64,000 nt of DNA from SZAS-103 sp038226665 (GTDB taxonomy: Bacteria > Pseudomonadota > Gammaproteobacteria > Xanthomonadales > Xanthomonadaceae): assembly GCA_038226665.1 (NCBI GenBank), contig JBBRQI010000002.1, positions 124,001-188,000 on the forward strand, read 5' to 3'. The translations under genes were made by a program, and so were the position numbers. Below are positions 24,323 to 33,474 of the stretch, in pieces (positions within the stretch are counted from its first letter, which is position 1; each line of letters starts with the position of its first letter). Below the pieces are notes generated by a model that ran no database searches, was not told the DNA's origin, and saw only the letters and a list, made by a program, of their open reading frames with translations.

Positions 24323-25656
24323 ATGCCCTGATCTCCGTCACCGCATCGCCGCGGCTCGCGATCAGCCGCTGGTCCGATCTCGGCGATGCGGAGCGCGCCG
24401 CGTTGCTTGCCCGGCCCCCGCGTCCGTTGCAGCAGTCGGACGCTGTCGCACGCATCATCGAACAGGTGCGCGCCAGCGGCGATGCCGCGCTGCGTGCTTT
24501 GACGCGTCGCTACGATGGCGTCGAACTGGCTGCGCTGGAAGTGGACGCATCGGCGCTTGAAGTCGCCGAGTCCGCGCTCGACTCCGCACTGCATGCGGCG
24601 ATGCGCAACGCACTCGCGCGCATCGAGGCGTTCCATGCGGCTGGCGCGCCGACCGGATACGCGCTCGAAACCGCACCCGGCGTGCGTTGCGAACGCATCC
24701 TGCGGCCGCTCGACCGGGTCGGCCTCTACATTCCCGCCGGCTCGGCGCCCTTGTTTTCCACGGTGCTGATGCTCGGTGCTCCAGCGCGCCTGGCCGGGTG
24801 CCGCGACGTCATCCTGTGCACGCCACCGCGTGCCGATGGCCGCACCGATCCGGTCGTGCTTGCTGCAGCGCACATGTGCGGCGTCACGCGCGTCTTCACT
24901 GTCGGCGGCGCGCAGGCGATCGCGGCGATGGCCTTCGGCACCGAGAGCATTCCACGTTGCGACAAGCTGTTCGGCCCCGGCAATGCATGGGTGACCGAAG
25001 CCAAGCGCCAGGTCGCGGCGATGCCCGACGGCGTAGCGATCGACATGCCAGCGGGGCCGTCGGAAGTGCTGGTGATCGCGGATGCCGATGCGAATCCCGC
25101 GTTCGTCGCGGCCGATTTGCTTGCGCAAGCCGAACATGGGCCGGATTCGCAAGTGCTACTCATCACCAACAGCGCGACGCTCGCGGAATCCGTGCGCGTC
25201 GCGGTCGAACGCCAACTAGCGCAGTTGCCGCGCCGCGCGATCGCAACGCAGGCATTGGCGTGCAGCCGCATCATAGTGGTCGATGGGCTGGACATGGCGA
25301 TCGAACTCTCGAATCACTATGCGCCCGAACACCTGATTCTGCAGGTTGCGGATCCCCGGTCATTGCTGGCGCAGATGCGTGCTGCCGGTTCGGTCTTCCT
25401 CGGAGCGTGGTCGCCGGAATCGGTGGGCGACTACTGCAGCGGCACCAACCATGTACTGCCGACCGACGGGTGGGCGAAGGCCTACAGCGGCGTATCGGTC
25501 GCGAGCTTCCAGCGTTCAATCACCGTGCAGGAACTCAGTCGCGACGGGCTTGCGGCGATCGGTCGCGACGCGATCGTGATGGCCGAAGCCGAGGGCCTGC
25601 GTGCGCATGCGCAAGCCGTGCGCATCCGACTTGCGGAACGCGGAGTCGTGCCATGA
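24319..25656 (+). CDS. hisD: Histidinol dehydrogenase
   Basis: Zinc- and NAD-dependent two-step oxidation of L-histidinol to L-histidine, the last step of the pathway. The 445-residue product carries RVGLYIPAGSAPLFSTVLMLGAPA, VFTVGGAQAIAAMAFGTESIP, DKLFGPGNAWVTEAKRQV, IDMPAGPSEVLVIAD, NHYAPEHLILQV and GAWSPESVGDYCSGTNHVLPT. These include the conserved Glu-His pair (APEHL) and the Zn-binding Gln/His/Asp/His set of the family. Start ATGA-coupled with hisG, stop ATGA-coupled with hisC. Confidence 0.98.
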   Translation: MNALISVTASPRLAISRWSDLGDAERAALLARPPRPLQQSDAVARIIEQVRASGDAALRALTRRYDGVELAALEVDASALEVAESALDSALHAAMRNALARIEAFHAAGAPTGYALETAPGVRCERILRPLDRVGLYIPAGSAPLFSTVLMLGAPARLAGCRDVILCTPPRADGRTDPVVLAAAHMCGVTRVFTVGGAQAIAAMAFGTESIPRCDKLFGPGNAWVTEAKRQVAAMPDGVAIDMPAGPSEVLVIADADANPAFVAADLLAQAEHGPDSQVLLITNSATLAESVRVAVERQLAQLPRRAIATQALACSRIIVVDGLDMAIELSNHYAPEHLILQVADPRSLLAQMRAAGSVFLGAWSPESVGDYCSGTNHVLPTDGWAKAYSGVSVASFQRSITVQELSRDGLAAIGRDAIVMAEAEGLRAHAQAVRIRLAERGVVP

Positions 25657-26720
25657 GCGTGCTCGACCTCGCGCGGCCGGACCTGCTCGCGTTGAGTGGA
25701 TACTCGTCGGCGCGCATGGAGGCGGGTGGCGGCAGCGTGTGGCTCGACGCGAATGAATCGCCGTGGCCGCATGGCGATGCGGCCCTCAATCGCTATCCGG
25801 AACCGCAACCGACTCGCCTGCGCGAGCTGCTCGCCGCGCTGTATGGCGTGGACGCGGCGCAATTGCTGGTTGGGCGCGGCAGCGACGAGGCGATCGACCT
25901 GCTCGTGCGCGCGTTCTGTTGCGCTCGCGAAGACTCGATCCTGGTCCAACCGCCGACGTTCGGCATGTACGCGGTGTGCGCGGCGGTGCAGGGCGCGACG
26001 GTACGCAGCGTGCCGTTGCTGCGCGAGTCAGGGTTCGTGCCGGATTTCGATGCGGTGCTCGCTGCGGTCGATGCGTCTGTGAAACTGGTATTCGTCTGCG
26101 CGCCGAACAATCCGACCGGCGACTTGCCGTCGCGTGCATCGATCATCGCGTTGGCCGATGCATTGCGCGGACGCGCGCTGGTGATCGTGGACGAGGCTTA
26201 CATTGAATACGCGGATGGCGAAAGCCTCGCCATCGCCGTGGCGTCGCACGACAACCTGCTGGTGCTGCGGACGTTGTCGAAAGCGCATGCGCTGGCCGCC
26301 GCACGGATTGGTTGTCTGATCGCCGCGCCCGACATCATCGGCCTGCTGCGCCGGATCATGCCCCCGTATCCGTTGCCGACACCCTGCGTCGAGGCGGCGG
26401 AAGCCGCTCTGTCGCCTTCCACATTGCGCCGGACACGCGAGCGCATCGTGCTGGTGCGCAGCGAACGGGAATTGTTGCGCGATCGACTGGCGCGGTTCTC
26501 CGACGTGCGCGAGGTGCTCCCGTCGCAGGCTAACTTCCTCGCCGTGCGTTTCGACGATGCGGGTGCGCGTTACCGGCAATTGCTCGCGCACGGCATCGTC
26601 GTGCGCGATGTGCGCCGTTATCCGGAGCTGGATGATGCACTGCGGATCACGATCGGCAGTCCCGAGCAGAATGCCGCCTTGCTCGCTGCGCTGGAACATT
26701 CGCTGGAGTGCGCAGCATGA
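25653..26720 (+). CDS. hisC: Histidinol-phosphate aminotransferase
   Basis: PLP-dependent transamination of imidazole-acetol phosphate to histidinol phosphate. The 355 residues show the fold type I set: WLDANESPWP, LNRYPEPQPTRLRELLAALYGV, LLVGRGSDEAIDLLVRAFC, FVCAPNNPTGDLP, VIVDEAYIEYA, and the PLP lysine in VLRTLSKAHALAAARIGCLIA. ATGA overlaps join it to hisD and hisB. No second aminotransferase gene is nearby, so this is the pathway enzyme. Confidence 0.97.
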   Translation: MSVLDLARPDLLALSGYSSARMEAGGGSVWLDANESPWPHGDAALNRYPEPQPTRLRELLAALYGVDAAQLLVGRGSDEAIDLLVRAFCCAREDSILVQPPTFGMYAVCAAVQGATVRSVPLLRESGFVPDFDAVLAAVDASVKLVFVCAPNNPTGDLPSRASIIALADALRGRALVIVDEAYIEYADGESLAIAVASHDNLLVLRTLSKAHALAAARIGCLIAAPDIIGLLRRIMPPYPLPTPCVEAAEAALSPSTLRRTRERIVLVRSERELLRDRLARFSDVREVLPSQANFLAVRFDDAGARYRQLLAHGIVVRDVRRYPELDDALRITIGSPEQNAALLAALEHSLECAA

Positions 26721-27850
26721 GCGGCCGCAAGATCCTGTTTATCGACCGCGACGGTGTCCTGATCGTCGAGCCGCCCGACGAACAGATCGATTCCTTCGAC
26801 AAGTTCCAGTTCGTCGCTGGCGTGATTCCCGCGATGCTGCGCCTGCGCGATGCCGGCTACGACTTCGTGATGGTGAGCAACCAGGACGGCATGGGAACGG
26901 CGAGTTTTCCGCAGGCGAGCTTTGACGGCCCGCAGAATCTGCTGCTGCAGATACTCGCATCGCAAGGCATCGTGTTCAGGGAGGTGCTGATCGATCCGAG
27001 TTTTCCCCATGAGAACCGCATGCAGGATGGCGTCCCGACGCGCAAGCCGGGAATCGGCATGGCGCTGCACTGTCTGCGCGACCGCAGCATTGATCTTGCG
27101 CGCAGCGCGATGGTCGGCGACCGCGGTACGGATATGGAGTTTGCGCGCAACCTCGGCGTGCGCGGATTCCTGATCGCGCCGGACAGCAACGACTGGAGCG
27201 CGATCGCCGATGCGCTCTGCAATGCTGGACGTAGCGCGCAGGTCGAACGCACGACGCGCGAAACGCAGGTGCGCGTGGCAGTCGATCTCGATCGCGCCGC
27301 TGAACCGGTCATTGCCACAGGCCATGCCTTCTTCGACCACATGCTCGAACAGCTCGGCAAGCACGGGGGCTTCGCGCTGAGCGTTCGATGTGACGGCGAC
27401 CTGCAGGTCGACGAGCACCACACGGTCGAGGACTGTGCGCTCGCGATCGGCGAAGCGCTGCGGCAGGCGCTTGGCGACAAGCGCGGCATCGCTCGCTACG
27501 GTTCGGCGCCCGCACGCGTCATCGAGGCAGACGGCGATGGCCTGCGCGCGACGTTCACTCTGCCTATGGACGAGTCGCTGGCCGAGGCTGCGCTGGACCT
27601 GTCGGGACGCGCGTACTTCGTGTTCGATGGAGCATTCCCGCGCACCGAAGTCGGCGGCCTCGCGACCGAACTCGTGCCGCATTTCTTCCGCTCGCTGTGC
27701 GATGCGGGCGGCATCAACCTGCACCTGCGCGTGCGTGGCGAGAACACGCACCACATGGTAGAGGCCTGTTTCAAGGTCGTCGCGCGCGCGCTGCGCATGG
27801 CGATTCGACGCGAAGGCAACGCGCTGGCAAGCACCAAGGGTCTGCTGTGA
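26717..27850 (+). CDS. hisB: Bifunctional histidinol-phosphatase / imidazoleglycerol-phosphate dehydratase
   Basis: Catalyses both IGP dehydration and histidinol-phosphate dephosphorylation, the fused form found in many gammaproteobacteria. Residues 1-165: HAD-type phosphatase with FIDRDGVLIVEPP (nucleophile Asp10, acid Asp12), MVSNQDGMGT and KPGIGM, MVGDRGTDMEFARNLG. Residues 175-377: dehydratase with ATGHAFFDHMLEQLGKHGGF, VDEHHTVEDCALAIGEAL, DLSGRAYFVFDG and NTHHMVEACFKVVARALR; the duplicated His/Glu motifs are the manganese sites. Length 377 is near the usual 355. ATGA overlap with hisC. Confidence 0.97.
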   Translation: MSGRKILFIDRDGVLIVEPPDEQIDSFDKFQFVAGVIPAMLRLRDAGYDFVMVSNQDGMGTASFPQASFDGPQNLLLQILASQGIVFREVLIDPSFPHENRMQDGVPTRKPGIGMALHCLRDRSIDLARSAMVGDRGTDMEFARNLGVRGFLIAPDSNDWSAIADALCNAGRSAQVERTTRETQVRVAVDLDRAAEPVIATGHAFFDHMLEQLGKHGGFALSVRCDGDLQVDEHHTVEDCALAIGEALRQALGDKRGIARYGSAPARVIEADGDGLRATFTLPMDESLAEAALDLSGRAYFVFDGAFPRTEVGGLATELVPHFFRSLCDAGGINLHLRVRGENTHHMVEACFKVVARALRMAIRREGNALASTKGLL

Positions 27851-27866
27851 TGGAGGGGCTGACGTG

Positions 27867-28463
27867 ATGCGCATCGTGCTCGTCGATTCGGGCGGAGCGA
27901 ACATCGGCTCGGTGCGCTATGCACTACAGCGACTTGGCGTGGACGCCGCACTCACCGGCGATGGCGACGCCATCCGCCGCGCGGACCGGGTGATCCTGCC
28001 GGGCGTCGGCGCGGCTGCGGCGGCGATGCATCGCCTGCGCGAACTCGATCTGGTTTCAGTCCTGCGCGAACTCGACAGGCCGCTGCTCGGGATCTGTCTC
28101 GGCATGCAGTTGCTCCATGCTTCGTCGGAGGAAGGCGACGTGGATTGCCTCGGCCTGTTGCCTGGACGCGTGCGGCGGATGGTCGCTGCTCCCAGCGTCC
28201 GGATACCGCACATGGGCTGGAACCGCCTGCGCAGATGCGCCGCCGATTCGCCGTTGCTGGCCGGGATTGCCGACGGCGCGCAGGCGTATTTCGTGCACGG
28301 CTATGCTGTCGGCGAAGACGACACTACGGTCGCGACCAGCGAACACGGCGCGCGTTTCGCAGCCGTCGTGCAGAACGCGCACGTCGCCGGCGTGCAATTC
28401 CACCCGGAACGTTCCGGACCCGTGGGGCTGCGGCTGCTCGCGAATTTCCTGGGGCTGGCATGA
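27867..28463 (+). CDS. hisH: Imidazole glycerol phosphate synthase, glutaminase subunit
   Basis: Class I glutamine amidotransferase that supplies ammonia to HisF. The 198-residue product shows IVLVDSGGANIGSVRYALQRLG, ILPGVGAAAAAMHRLRE (oxyanion strand), nucleophile Cys77 in LLGICLGMQLLH, and VAGVQFHPERSG with the catalytic His-x-Glu. GGAGGGG upstream supports a start at GTG 27864 or ATG 27867; I prefer the ATG. It is separated from hisB by a 16-bp gap, the largest in the his run, and overlaps hisA by ATGA. Confidence 0.97.
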   Translation: MRIVLVDSGGANIGSVRYALQRLGVDAALTGDGDAIRRADRVILPGVGAAAAAMHRLRELDLVSVLRELDRPLLGICLGMQLLHASSEEGDVDCLGLLPGRVRRMVAAPSVRIPHMGWNRLRRCAADSPLLAGIADGAQAYFVHGYAVGEDDTTVATSEHGARFAAVVQNAHVAGVQFHPERSGPVGLRLLANFLGLA

Positions 28464-29212
28464 ACACGGACTTCACCCTGTATCCGGCGGTCGACGTGCG
28501 CGGCGGTCGCGTGGTGCGCCTGCGGCAGGGGGACTATGCACAGGAAACGCGCTACGGCGACGATCCCTGCGCGCTGGCCGAAGCCTATGCGGGTGCCGGC
28601 GCCAGTTGGCTGCACTTGGTCGATCTCGATGCGGCGCGCGTGGGCGGCTACACGCTCGCGACGTTACTGGGAAGGATCAAGTCGCGCACTGCATTGCGCG
28701 TGCAGACCGGCGGCGGCGTGCGTTCCGCCATCGATGTGCAGGCCTTGTTCGATGCCGGAGCGGACCGCGTAGTGGTCGGGTCGCTTGCCGTGCGCGAGCC
28801 AGACGTGGTGTCCGGATGGATTGCGCAATACGGCAGCGAGCGCATCGTGGTCGCGCTCGATACGCGCGCCGATGCGGATGGACGCTGGCGATTGCCTGTG
28901 CATGGCTGGACCGAGCTCGATGCGGATGGTCCGGGGATCGATCTCGAAGCCGTATTGACGCCTTATGTCGCGACCGGCATGCGCAACCTGCTGTGCACCG
29001 ACATCGCGCGCGACGGCATGTTGTCGGGGCCCAATTGCGATCTGTACCGGCAGTTGCATCAGCTCGCGCCGGGAATCGTGGTGCAGGCTTCCGGCGGCGT
29101 GCGCGATCTTGCCGACGTGCGCGCGGCGCGGGCTGCCGGATGCGGCGGCGTCGTGCTCGGACGTGCATTGCTCGAAGGCCGGCTCGACCTTGCGGAGGCG
29201 TTGGCATGTTGA
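28460..29212 (+). CDS. hisA: Phosphoribosylformimino-AICAR-phosphate (ProFAR) isomerase
   Basis: Amadori-type isomerisation of ProFAR to PRFAR. A 250-residue (βα)8 barrel: TLYPAVDVRGGRVVRLRQGDY (catalytic Asp in AVDVRGG), LHLVDLDAARVGG, LRVQTGGGVRSAIDVQALFDAGADRVVVGS, LCTDIARDGMLSGPN (second catalytic Asp in TDIARDGM) and VQASGGVRDLADVRA. Overlaps hisH by 4 bases and hisF by 7. Confidence 0.97.
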   Translation: MNTDFTLYPAVDVRGGRVVRLRQGDYAQETRYGDDPCALAEAYAGAGASWLHLVDLDAARVGGYTLATLLGRIKSRTALRVQTGGGVRSAIDVQALFDAGADRVVVGSLAVREPDVVSGWIAQYGSERIVVALDTRADADGRWRLPVHGWTELDADGPGIDLEAVLTPYVATGMRNLLCTDIARDGMLSGPNCDLYRQLHQLAPGIVVQASGGVRDLADVRAARAAGCGGVVLGRALLEGRLDLAEALAC

Positions 29213-29982
29213 CCCGTCGCATCATTCCTTGCCTCGATGTGCGTGATGGCATGGTCGTCAAGGGCGTGCGCTTCCGCGACCACGTCGTGATAGGCGGCAT
29301 CGAGGAACTCGCGTTGCGCCATCGCGACGAAGGCGCCGACGAACTCGTGTTCTACGACATCACCGCGAGCCCGCAGCAGCGCACGGTCGATCGCGGCTGG
29401 GTCGAGCGCGTCGCGCGGATCATCGACATCCCGTTCTGCGTGGCTGGCGGTATCCGCAACGTCGCGGATGCACGTGCGATCTTGCACGCCGGCGCCGACA
29501 AGATTTCAGTGAATTCGCCTGCGTTGCGGCGGCCGCAATTGATCGCCGAACTCGCCGATGCGTTTGGCACCCAGTGCATCGTGATCGGCATCGATTCGCT
29601 GCGCGACCCGGATGGCGAGTGGCGGGTTCGGCGCGACACCGGCGATGCCGAGGCCACGCGCGCGCTGTCCTTGCGCACGCTCGACTGGATCGTCGAGGTA
29701 CAGAAGCTCGGCGCAGGCGAGATCGTGCTGAACTGCATGAGCAGCGATGGCGTGCGCAACGGTTACGATATCGCGCAACTGTCGGCGGCGCGCACTCTCT
29801 GCGACGTGCCGCTGGTGGCGTCCGGCGGCGCGGGAAACAGCATGCATTTCGTCGATGCATTCGTGCAGGCGGACGTGGATGCTGCGCTTGCGGCGAGCAT
29901 CTTCCACGATGGCAGTGTGCGGATTCCCGTACTCAAGCGCGTGTTGCGCGAGCACAGGATCGAGGTGCGCGATGATGTCTGA
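29206..29982 (+). CDS. hisF: Imidazole glycerol phosphate synthase, cyclase subunit
   Basis: Cyclises PRFAR with ammonia from HisH, releasing imidazole-glycerol phosphate and AICAR. The 258-residue barrel shows RRIIPCLDVRDGMVVKGVRF (catalytic Asp in CLDVRDG), DELVFYDITASPQQRTV, PFCVAGGIRNVADARAILHAGADKISVNSPAL, GEIVLNCMSSDGVRNGYDI (second catalytic Asp in SSDGVRNGYD; the family norm is TSMDxDG), and VASGGAGNSMHFVDAF. Start overlaps hisA by 7 nt. Confidence 0.97.
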   Translation: MLTRRIIPCLDVRDGMVVKGVRFRDHVVIGGIEELALRHRDEGADELVFYDITASPQQRTVDRGWVERVARIIDIPFCVAGGIRNVADARAILHAGADKISVNSPALRRPQLIAELADAFGTQCIVIGIDSLRDPDGEWRVRRDTGDAEATRALSLRTLDWIVEVQKLGAGEIVLNCMSSDGVRNGYDIAQLSAARTLCDVPLVASGGAGNSMHFVDAFVQADVDAALAASIFHDGSVRIPVLKRVLREHRIEVRDDV

Positions 29983-30604
29983 CGTGACTTCTGCAACGTT
30001 GGAGAACCTGGCTTGGGACAAGCAGGGCGGCCTGCTGCCGGCAATCGTGCAGGACGCCGCGACGCATCGCGTGCTGATGCTCGGCTACATGGATCGCACC
30101 GCGCTGGAGGCCACGCTCGCTAGCGGTCGCGTGACCTTCTACAGCCGCAGCCGTGCGCGCTTGTGGGTCAAGGGCGAAACCAGCGGCAATGGATTGGAGT
30201 TGGTGTCGATCATGACGGATTGCGACAGCGACAGCCTGCTTGTACAGGCGCGGCCACGAGGCCCGACCTGCCATTGCGGCACCACGAGTTGCTTCACCGA
30301 TGCACCCGGCGATTTCCTCGCCGAACTCGACGCACTGATCGCAAAACGCCACGCCGAACGTCCGCAGAGCAGCTATGCGACGCAACTCTTCGACGCAGGC
30401 ATCCGTCGCATCGCGCAGAAGGTTGGAGAGGAGGGGGTGGAGACGGCGCTCGCAGCAGTTGTGCAGGACGATGCTGCCTTGCTCGGCGAAGCGGCCGACT
30501 TGGTCTACCACCTCACCGTGCTGTTGCACGCGCGCGGGCTTGGATTGGGCGACGCCGTTGGCGTCCTGCGCGAGCGCCATGATCCCGGAGTCGTGAAGGA
30601 GTAG
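29975..30604 (+). CDS. hisI: Bifunctional phosphoribosyl-AMP cyclohydrolase / phosphoribosyl-ATP pyrophosphatase
   Basis: HisIE fusion catalysing steps 2 and 3 of the pathway. Residues 1-115: cyclohydrolase with GYMDRTALEATLASGRVTFYSRSRARLWVKGETSGN and zinc ligands in DCDSDSLLVQARPRGPTCHCGTTSCF. Residues 116-209: pyrophosphohydrolase with QLFDAGIRRIAQKVGEEGVETALAA and GEAADLVYHLTVLL, the acidic metal motif of the HisE/MazG-like fold. Either of two adjacent ATGs (29972 or 29975) could start it; both overlap hisF. Last pathway gene; the next gene follows after three bases. Confidence 0.97.
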   Translation: MSDVTSATLENLAWDKQGGLLPAIVQDAATHRVLMLGYMDRTALEATLASGRVTFYSRSRARLWVKGETSGNGLELVSIMTDCDSDSLLVQARPRGPTCHCGTTSCFTDAPGDFLAELDALIAKRHAERPQSSYATQLFDAGIRRIAQKVGEEGVETALAAVVQDDAALLGEAADLVYHLTVLLHARGLGLGDAVGVLRERHDPGVVKE

Positions 30605-30607
30605 CGC

Positions 30608-31189
30608 GTGGCCGAATTGCCGACCGATCTTCCCATCAAGTTGTTCCGCAACGCCGGGACATGGGAGAAGTGGCTCGTCGCACACGTCGGCGAAAAGGGC
30701 GCGTGGCTCAAGATCGCGAAGAAGGGCAGCGGCACGACATCGGTGAGCTATGCCGAGGCGCTGGATGTGGCGCTTTGCCACGGCTGGATCGACGGCAAGA
30801 AGCAACTTTGCGACGCCCAGTATTTTCTGCAGCGTTTCACGCCACGACGTGCGAAGAGCTTGTGGTCGAAGATCAATATCGCCAAGGTCGAAGCCTTGAT
30901 CGCGACGGCTCGCTTGGCTGTCGGTGGCCACCGCGAAGTCGAAGCGGCGAAATTGGATGGCCGATGGCATGCGGCCTACGAACCGGCGAGCAAGATGGAT
31001 GTGCCAGAGGAACTGGCTGCAGCGCTTGCGAGAAACCCGAAGGCACGCGGATTTTTCGAGCAGCTCGACAAGACCAATCGCTACGCTTACTGCTGGCGTG
31101 TACACACCGCAAAGAAGCCGGAAACCAGACTGGCGCGCGTCGAAAAATATATCGCGATGCTCGCGAACGGCGAGAAGATCCACAACTGA
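30608..31189 (+). CDS. YdeI/OmpD-associated family protein
   Basis: A 193-residue soluble protein. WEKWLVAHVGEKGAWLKIAKKGSG and ALDVALCHGWIDGKKQLCD followed by QRFTPRRAKSLWSKIN are the hallmarks of the YdeI/DUF1905-associated family, whose biochemical role is not established. The GTG start is preceded by AAGGAGT, which overlaps the hisIE stop region, so the gene is probably co-transcribed with the his operon. No obvious link to histidine metabolism. Confidence 0.85.
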   Translation: MAELPTDLPIKLFRNAGTWEKWLVAHVGEKGAWLKIAKKGSGTTSVSYAEALDVALCHGWIDGKKQLCDAQYFLQRFTPRRAKSLWSKINIAKVEALIATARLAVGGHREVEAAKLDGRWHAAYEPASKMDVPEELAAALARNPKARGFFEQLDKTNRYAYCWRVHTAKKPETRLARVEKYIAMLANGEKIHN

Positions 31190-31199
31190 GCTGCATGCG

Positions 31200-32257
31200 T
31201 TATCGCGTGCTGCTGCGTGCTGCAGATTCCGGAGGCGATGGTGCGAACGGCACCGGTGCTGCGGGCTGCAATGTTGCGCGCCATGTATCCAGTTTTTTCT
31301 GGATCTCCGGACCGGCCCAGTACTGCGGCTCGGACGGCGTTTCGTTGTCGCGCTTTTCCCAACCAGTAATCGTCGCGCGCGCGCGCAGATAGGCGTCGTG
31401 GAAATCAGTGGTCTGGTTCAATGCTTCGGCGAGGAATGCCTTGCCGAACCAGGTGATCTGCGAATCCGATCCGCAGCCGAACGACGTGCGGTCGCTGCGC
31501 GCGGCGGTGATGACCATCGTGTGCGGCTCGCGCAGCGCAGGAATGAATCCGCCTGAATAGCAAGCTGAGATGACGATGACGCGCCAGCGGACATGCGCCG
31601 CGTCGAGCGCATCGCGGATATCGGCGGGAGTGAGCTGGTCGAGCGGCATTGCGCCCATCGCGACATACAACTGGTGATCGCGGCTGCCGTGGCTGGTCAG
31701 GAACAGCAGCAGGATGTCCTCGTTGACATCCATCGTTGCGGCAATGCCGGACAACGCGTCGTAGAGATTCGTGCGCGTGGCGAGAGGCATTTTCTCGAAC
31801 GTCGCTGGCGAGTTGATCAACTGAAGCGTGCGGCCATTGGTGCCGAATCGCTGCGCGAGCAGTTTCGGCAAATAATCGACTTCATTGCGGAAGACGTTCT
31901 CTTCGCCATCGCCCGCGAATCCGAGCGCATAGAGGTCGATCTTGCCGGGAGTTTGCGGACGCAATCGCTTGAGGCTTGCATCGACGAGATCAGGCTGCGC
32001 GTACATGAGGTCTTCGTAACTGGCGACGGGTCGACGTCCGTGTCGCTGTCGGCATCGTCCGGTTGCGATGGCAGAAACGATGCCAGCAGGTTCGCAAGTG
32101 ATGGCAATGCTGATGACGACGATGTCCGCTGCGGCGCGAGTAGATCGTGCTTAGGAGCGAGCGGTGGAGTAGGCAGGATGTCGGAACGACCGACGAAACG
32201 TCCGAGCACGAATGCTGCGCAGACTGCGACGGGAATCAGGATCAATCGCGGGCGCAT
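31200..32257 (-). pseudogene. Peptidase C13 (legumain-like), frameshifted
   Basis: Two overlapping frames together make one protein. Frame 1 (from ATG 32257) gives a signal/anchor, MRPRLILIPVAVCAAFVLG, and a Ser/Asp-rich linker ending near 32020. Frame 2 continues YEDLMYAQPDLVDASLKRL and contains the C13 caspase-fold core: LLLFLTSHGSRDHQ with the catalytic His, and VIVISACYSGGFI with the catalytic Cys, then TSFGCGSDSQITWFGKAF. Inserting one base near 32015-32030 joins them as ...DPSP-SYEDLMYAQ.... It may be a disrupted gene or a base-calling indel. Function if intact: cysteine peptidase or transamidase in the envelope. Confidence 0.75.
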
Positions 32258-32326
32258 TGATTCAATGGCGCACGGCAGTCGCGACAGGCAAGGCGCAGCT
32301 GCTTTCGCGCAATGGCGACATCGGCA

Positions 32327-33031
32327 TCATCGCGCGGAGTCAACATCGATCCCGGCGAATGACGTCGCACGCGGATGGCCTCGCGATGCCGCGCCCTCGC
32401 GCGACTGCGGATAATTCTCGATCCGATCGACCAGTGTCGTCTGCATTCCCGCAAGCCGCGCCGCATCGAGTTCTTCCAACACATCCGACAGGAACACGAT
32501 GTCGCCCGGCGCGATGTCCAGTTGCTGGGCGATGCGCAGATAGCTGCCCACTTCGCGCTTGCCGCCGGTGTCGGTGTCGAAATTTCCCGCGAACAATCCC
32601 GACAGGTCGCCGGCTTCGCTGTGCGCGAACAACAATTTCTGCGCATCGACCGAACCCGACGAATAGACATGCAGGGGGATTCCGCGCGCATGCCAGCGAC
32701 GCAGCGCTTCGGCTGCATCAGGATAGACATGGCCGCGATAATCGCCCCGCTCGTAGCCGTCCTTCCACAACATGCCTTGCAAGGCTTTCAGTGCGGGATG
32801 CTTGCGATCCTCGCGAATCCAGTCTTGCAGGATCTCGACGATGCAGTCGTCCGACACCACGCCGCCGATGTCCATCGCAGCCTTGTCGAGCCAGTGCCGC
32901 ACGGCCGCATCGCCGACGTTGTGCTTCACGAAGCTCGGCAATGCGCGTATCGCGTATGGAAACAGCACGTCATGCACGAAGGCGATGGAACTGGTAGTCC
33001 CTTCAATGTCCGTAAGAATCGCGCGAATCAT
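32327..33031 (-). CDS. mtnC: Acireductone synthase (enolase-phosphatase E1)
   Basis: HAD-family enzyme of the methionine salvage pathway that converts 2,3-diketo-5-methylthiopentyl-1-phosphate to the acireductone. The 234 residues show MIRAILTDIEGTTSSIAFVHDVLFPYA (nucleophile Asp in LTDIEGTT), LHVYSSGSVDAQKLLFAHSEAGDL, FDTDTGGKREVGSY and VFLSDVLEELDAARLAGM. MtnB/MtnD partners are not in the window; in xanthomonads they usually lie next to mtnC. The start MIRAIL is clear from the family N-terminus. Confidence 0.96.
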   Translation of the reverse strand: MIRAILTDIEGTTSSIAFVHDVLFPYAIRALPSFVKHNVGDAAVRHWLDKAAMDIGGVVSDDCIVEILQDWIREDRKHPALKALQGMLWKDGYERGDYRGHVYPDAAEALRRWHARGIPLHVYSSGSVDAQKLLFAHSEAGDLSGLFAGNFDTDTGGKREVGSYLRIAQQLDIAPGDIVFLSDVLEELDAARLAGMQTTLVDRIENYPQSREGAASRGHPRATSFAGIDVDSAR

Positions 33032-33116
33032 GGTGGGTGATGTTCTCCGATGCCGTCCCTGGCGCGGCATTGTCGCCCATCGCAGCCGGCCCGACCATCC
33101 TTGGGCTTCGCCAGCA

Positions 33117-33474
33117 TTAATCTTCCACAAATGCCTTCAACCGCGCCAGCGAGCGATCCCATTGGCTTGAGACCTGCTCGAGGTAGGCCTTGATCCCGAT
33201 CATCGATTTCGGGTTGAGCACGAACAGGCTTTCCCGGTCCGAACGCATGCTGCGCACGACGCGCGCGCCTTCGAGCACGCGCAGGTGCTTGCTGATCGCC
33301 TGTCGGGTGAGCGCGTGGCCTTCGGTGAGTTGCGCGATCGAGCTTTGCGATCCGTCGCACAACTTGGCCACTAAATGCGAGGCGCGTCGGATCGCCCAGC
33401 GCGGCGAAGACCATTGAGGCGGCCTGCGATTTGCTGGCAAGACTGGTTCTACCCGGCATGGCCTGCTTCGACAT
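33117..33474 (-). pseudogene. ArsR-family regulator, frameshifted
   Basis: Winged-helix repressor split between two frames. ATG at 33474 gives MSKQAMPGRTSLASK, then MVFAALGDPTRLA; the other frame continues LVAKLCDGSQSSIAQLTEGHALTRQAISKHLRVLEGARVV and QVSSQWDRSLARLKAFVED. Removing one base from the TTT (AAA on the plus strand) near 33372 restores LGDPTRLALVAKLCDGS, the normal ArsR sequence. This may therefore be a sequencing indel rather than a dead gene. AAGGTGG precedes the start. Such regulators usually pair with an SRPBCC gene; a remnant of one is immediately upstream. Confidence 0.75.
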
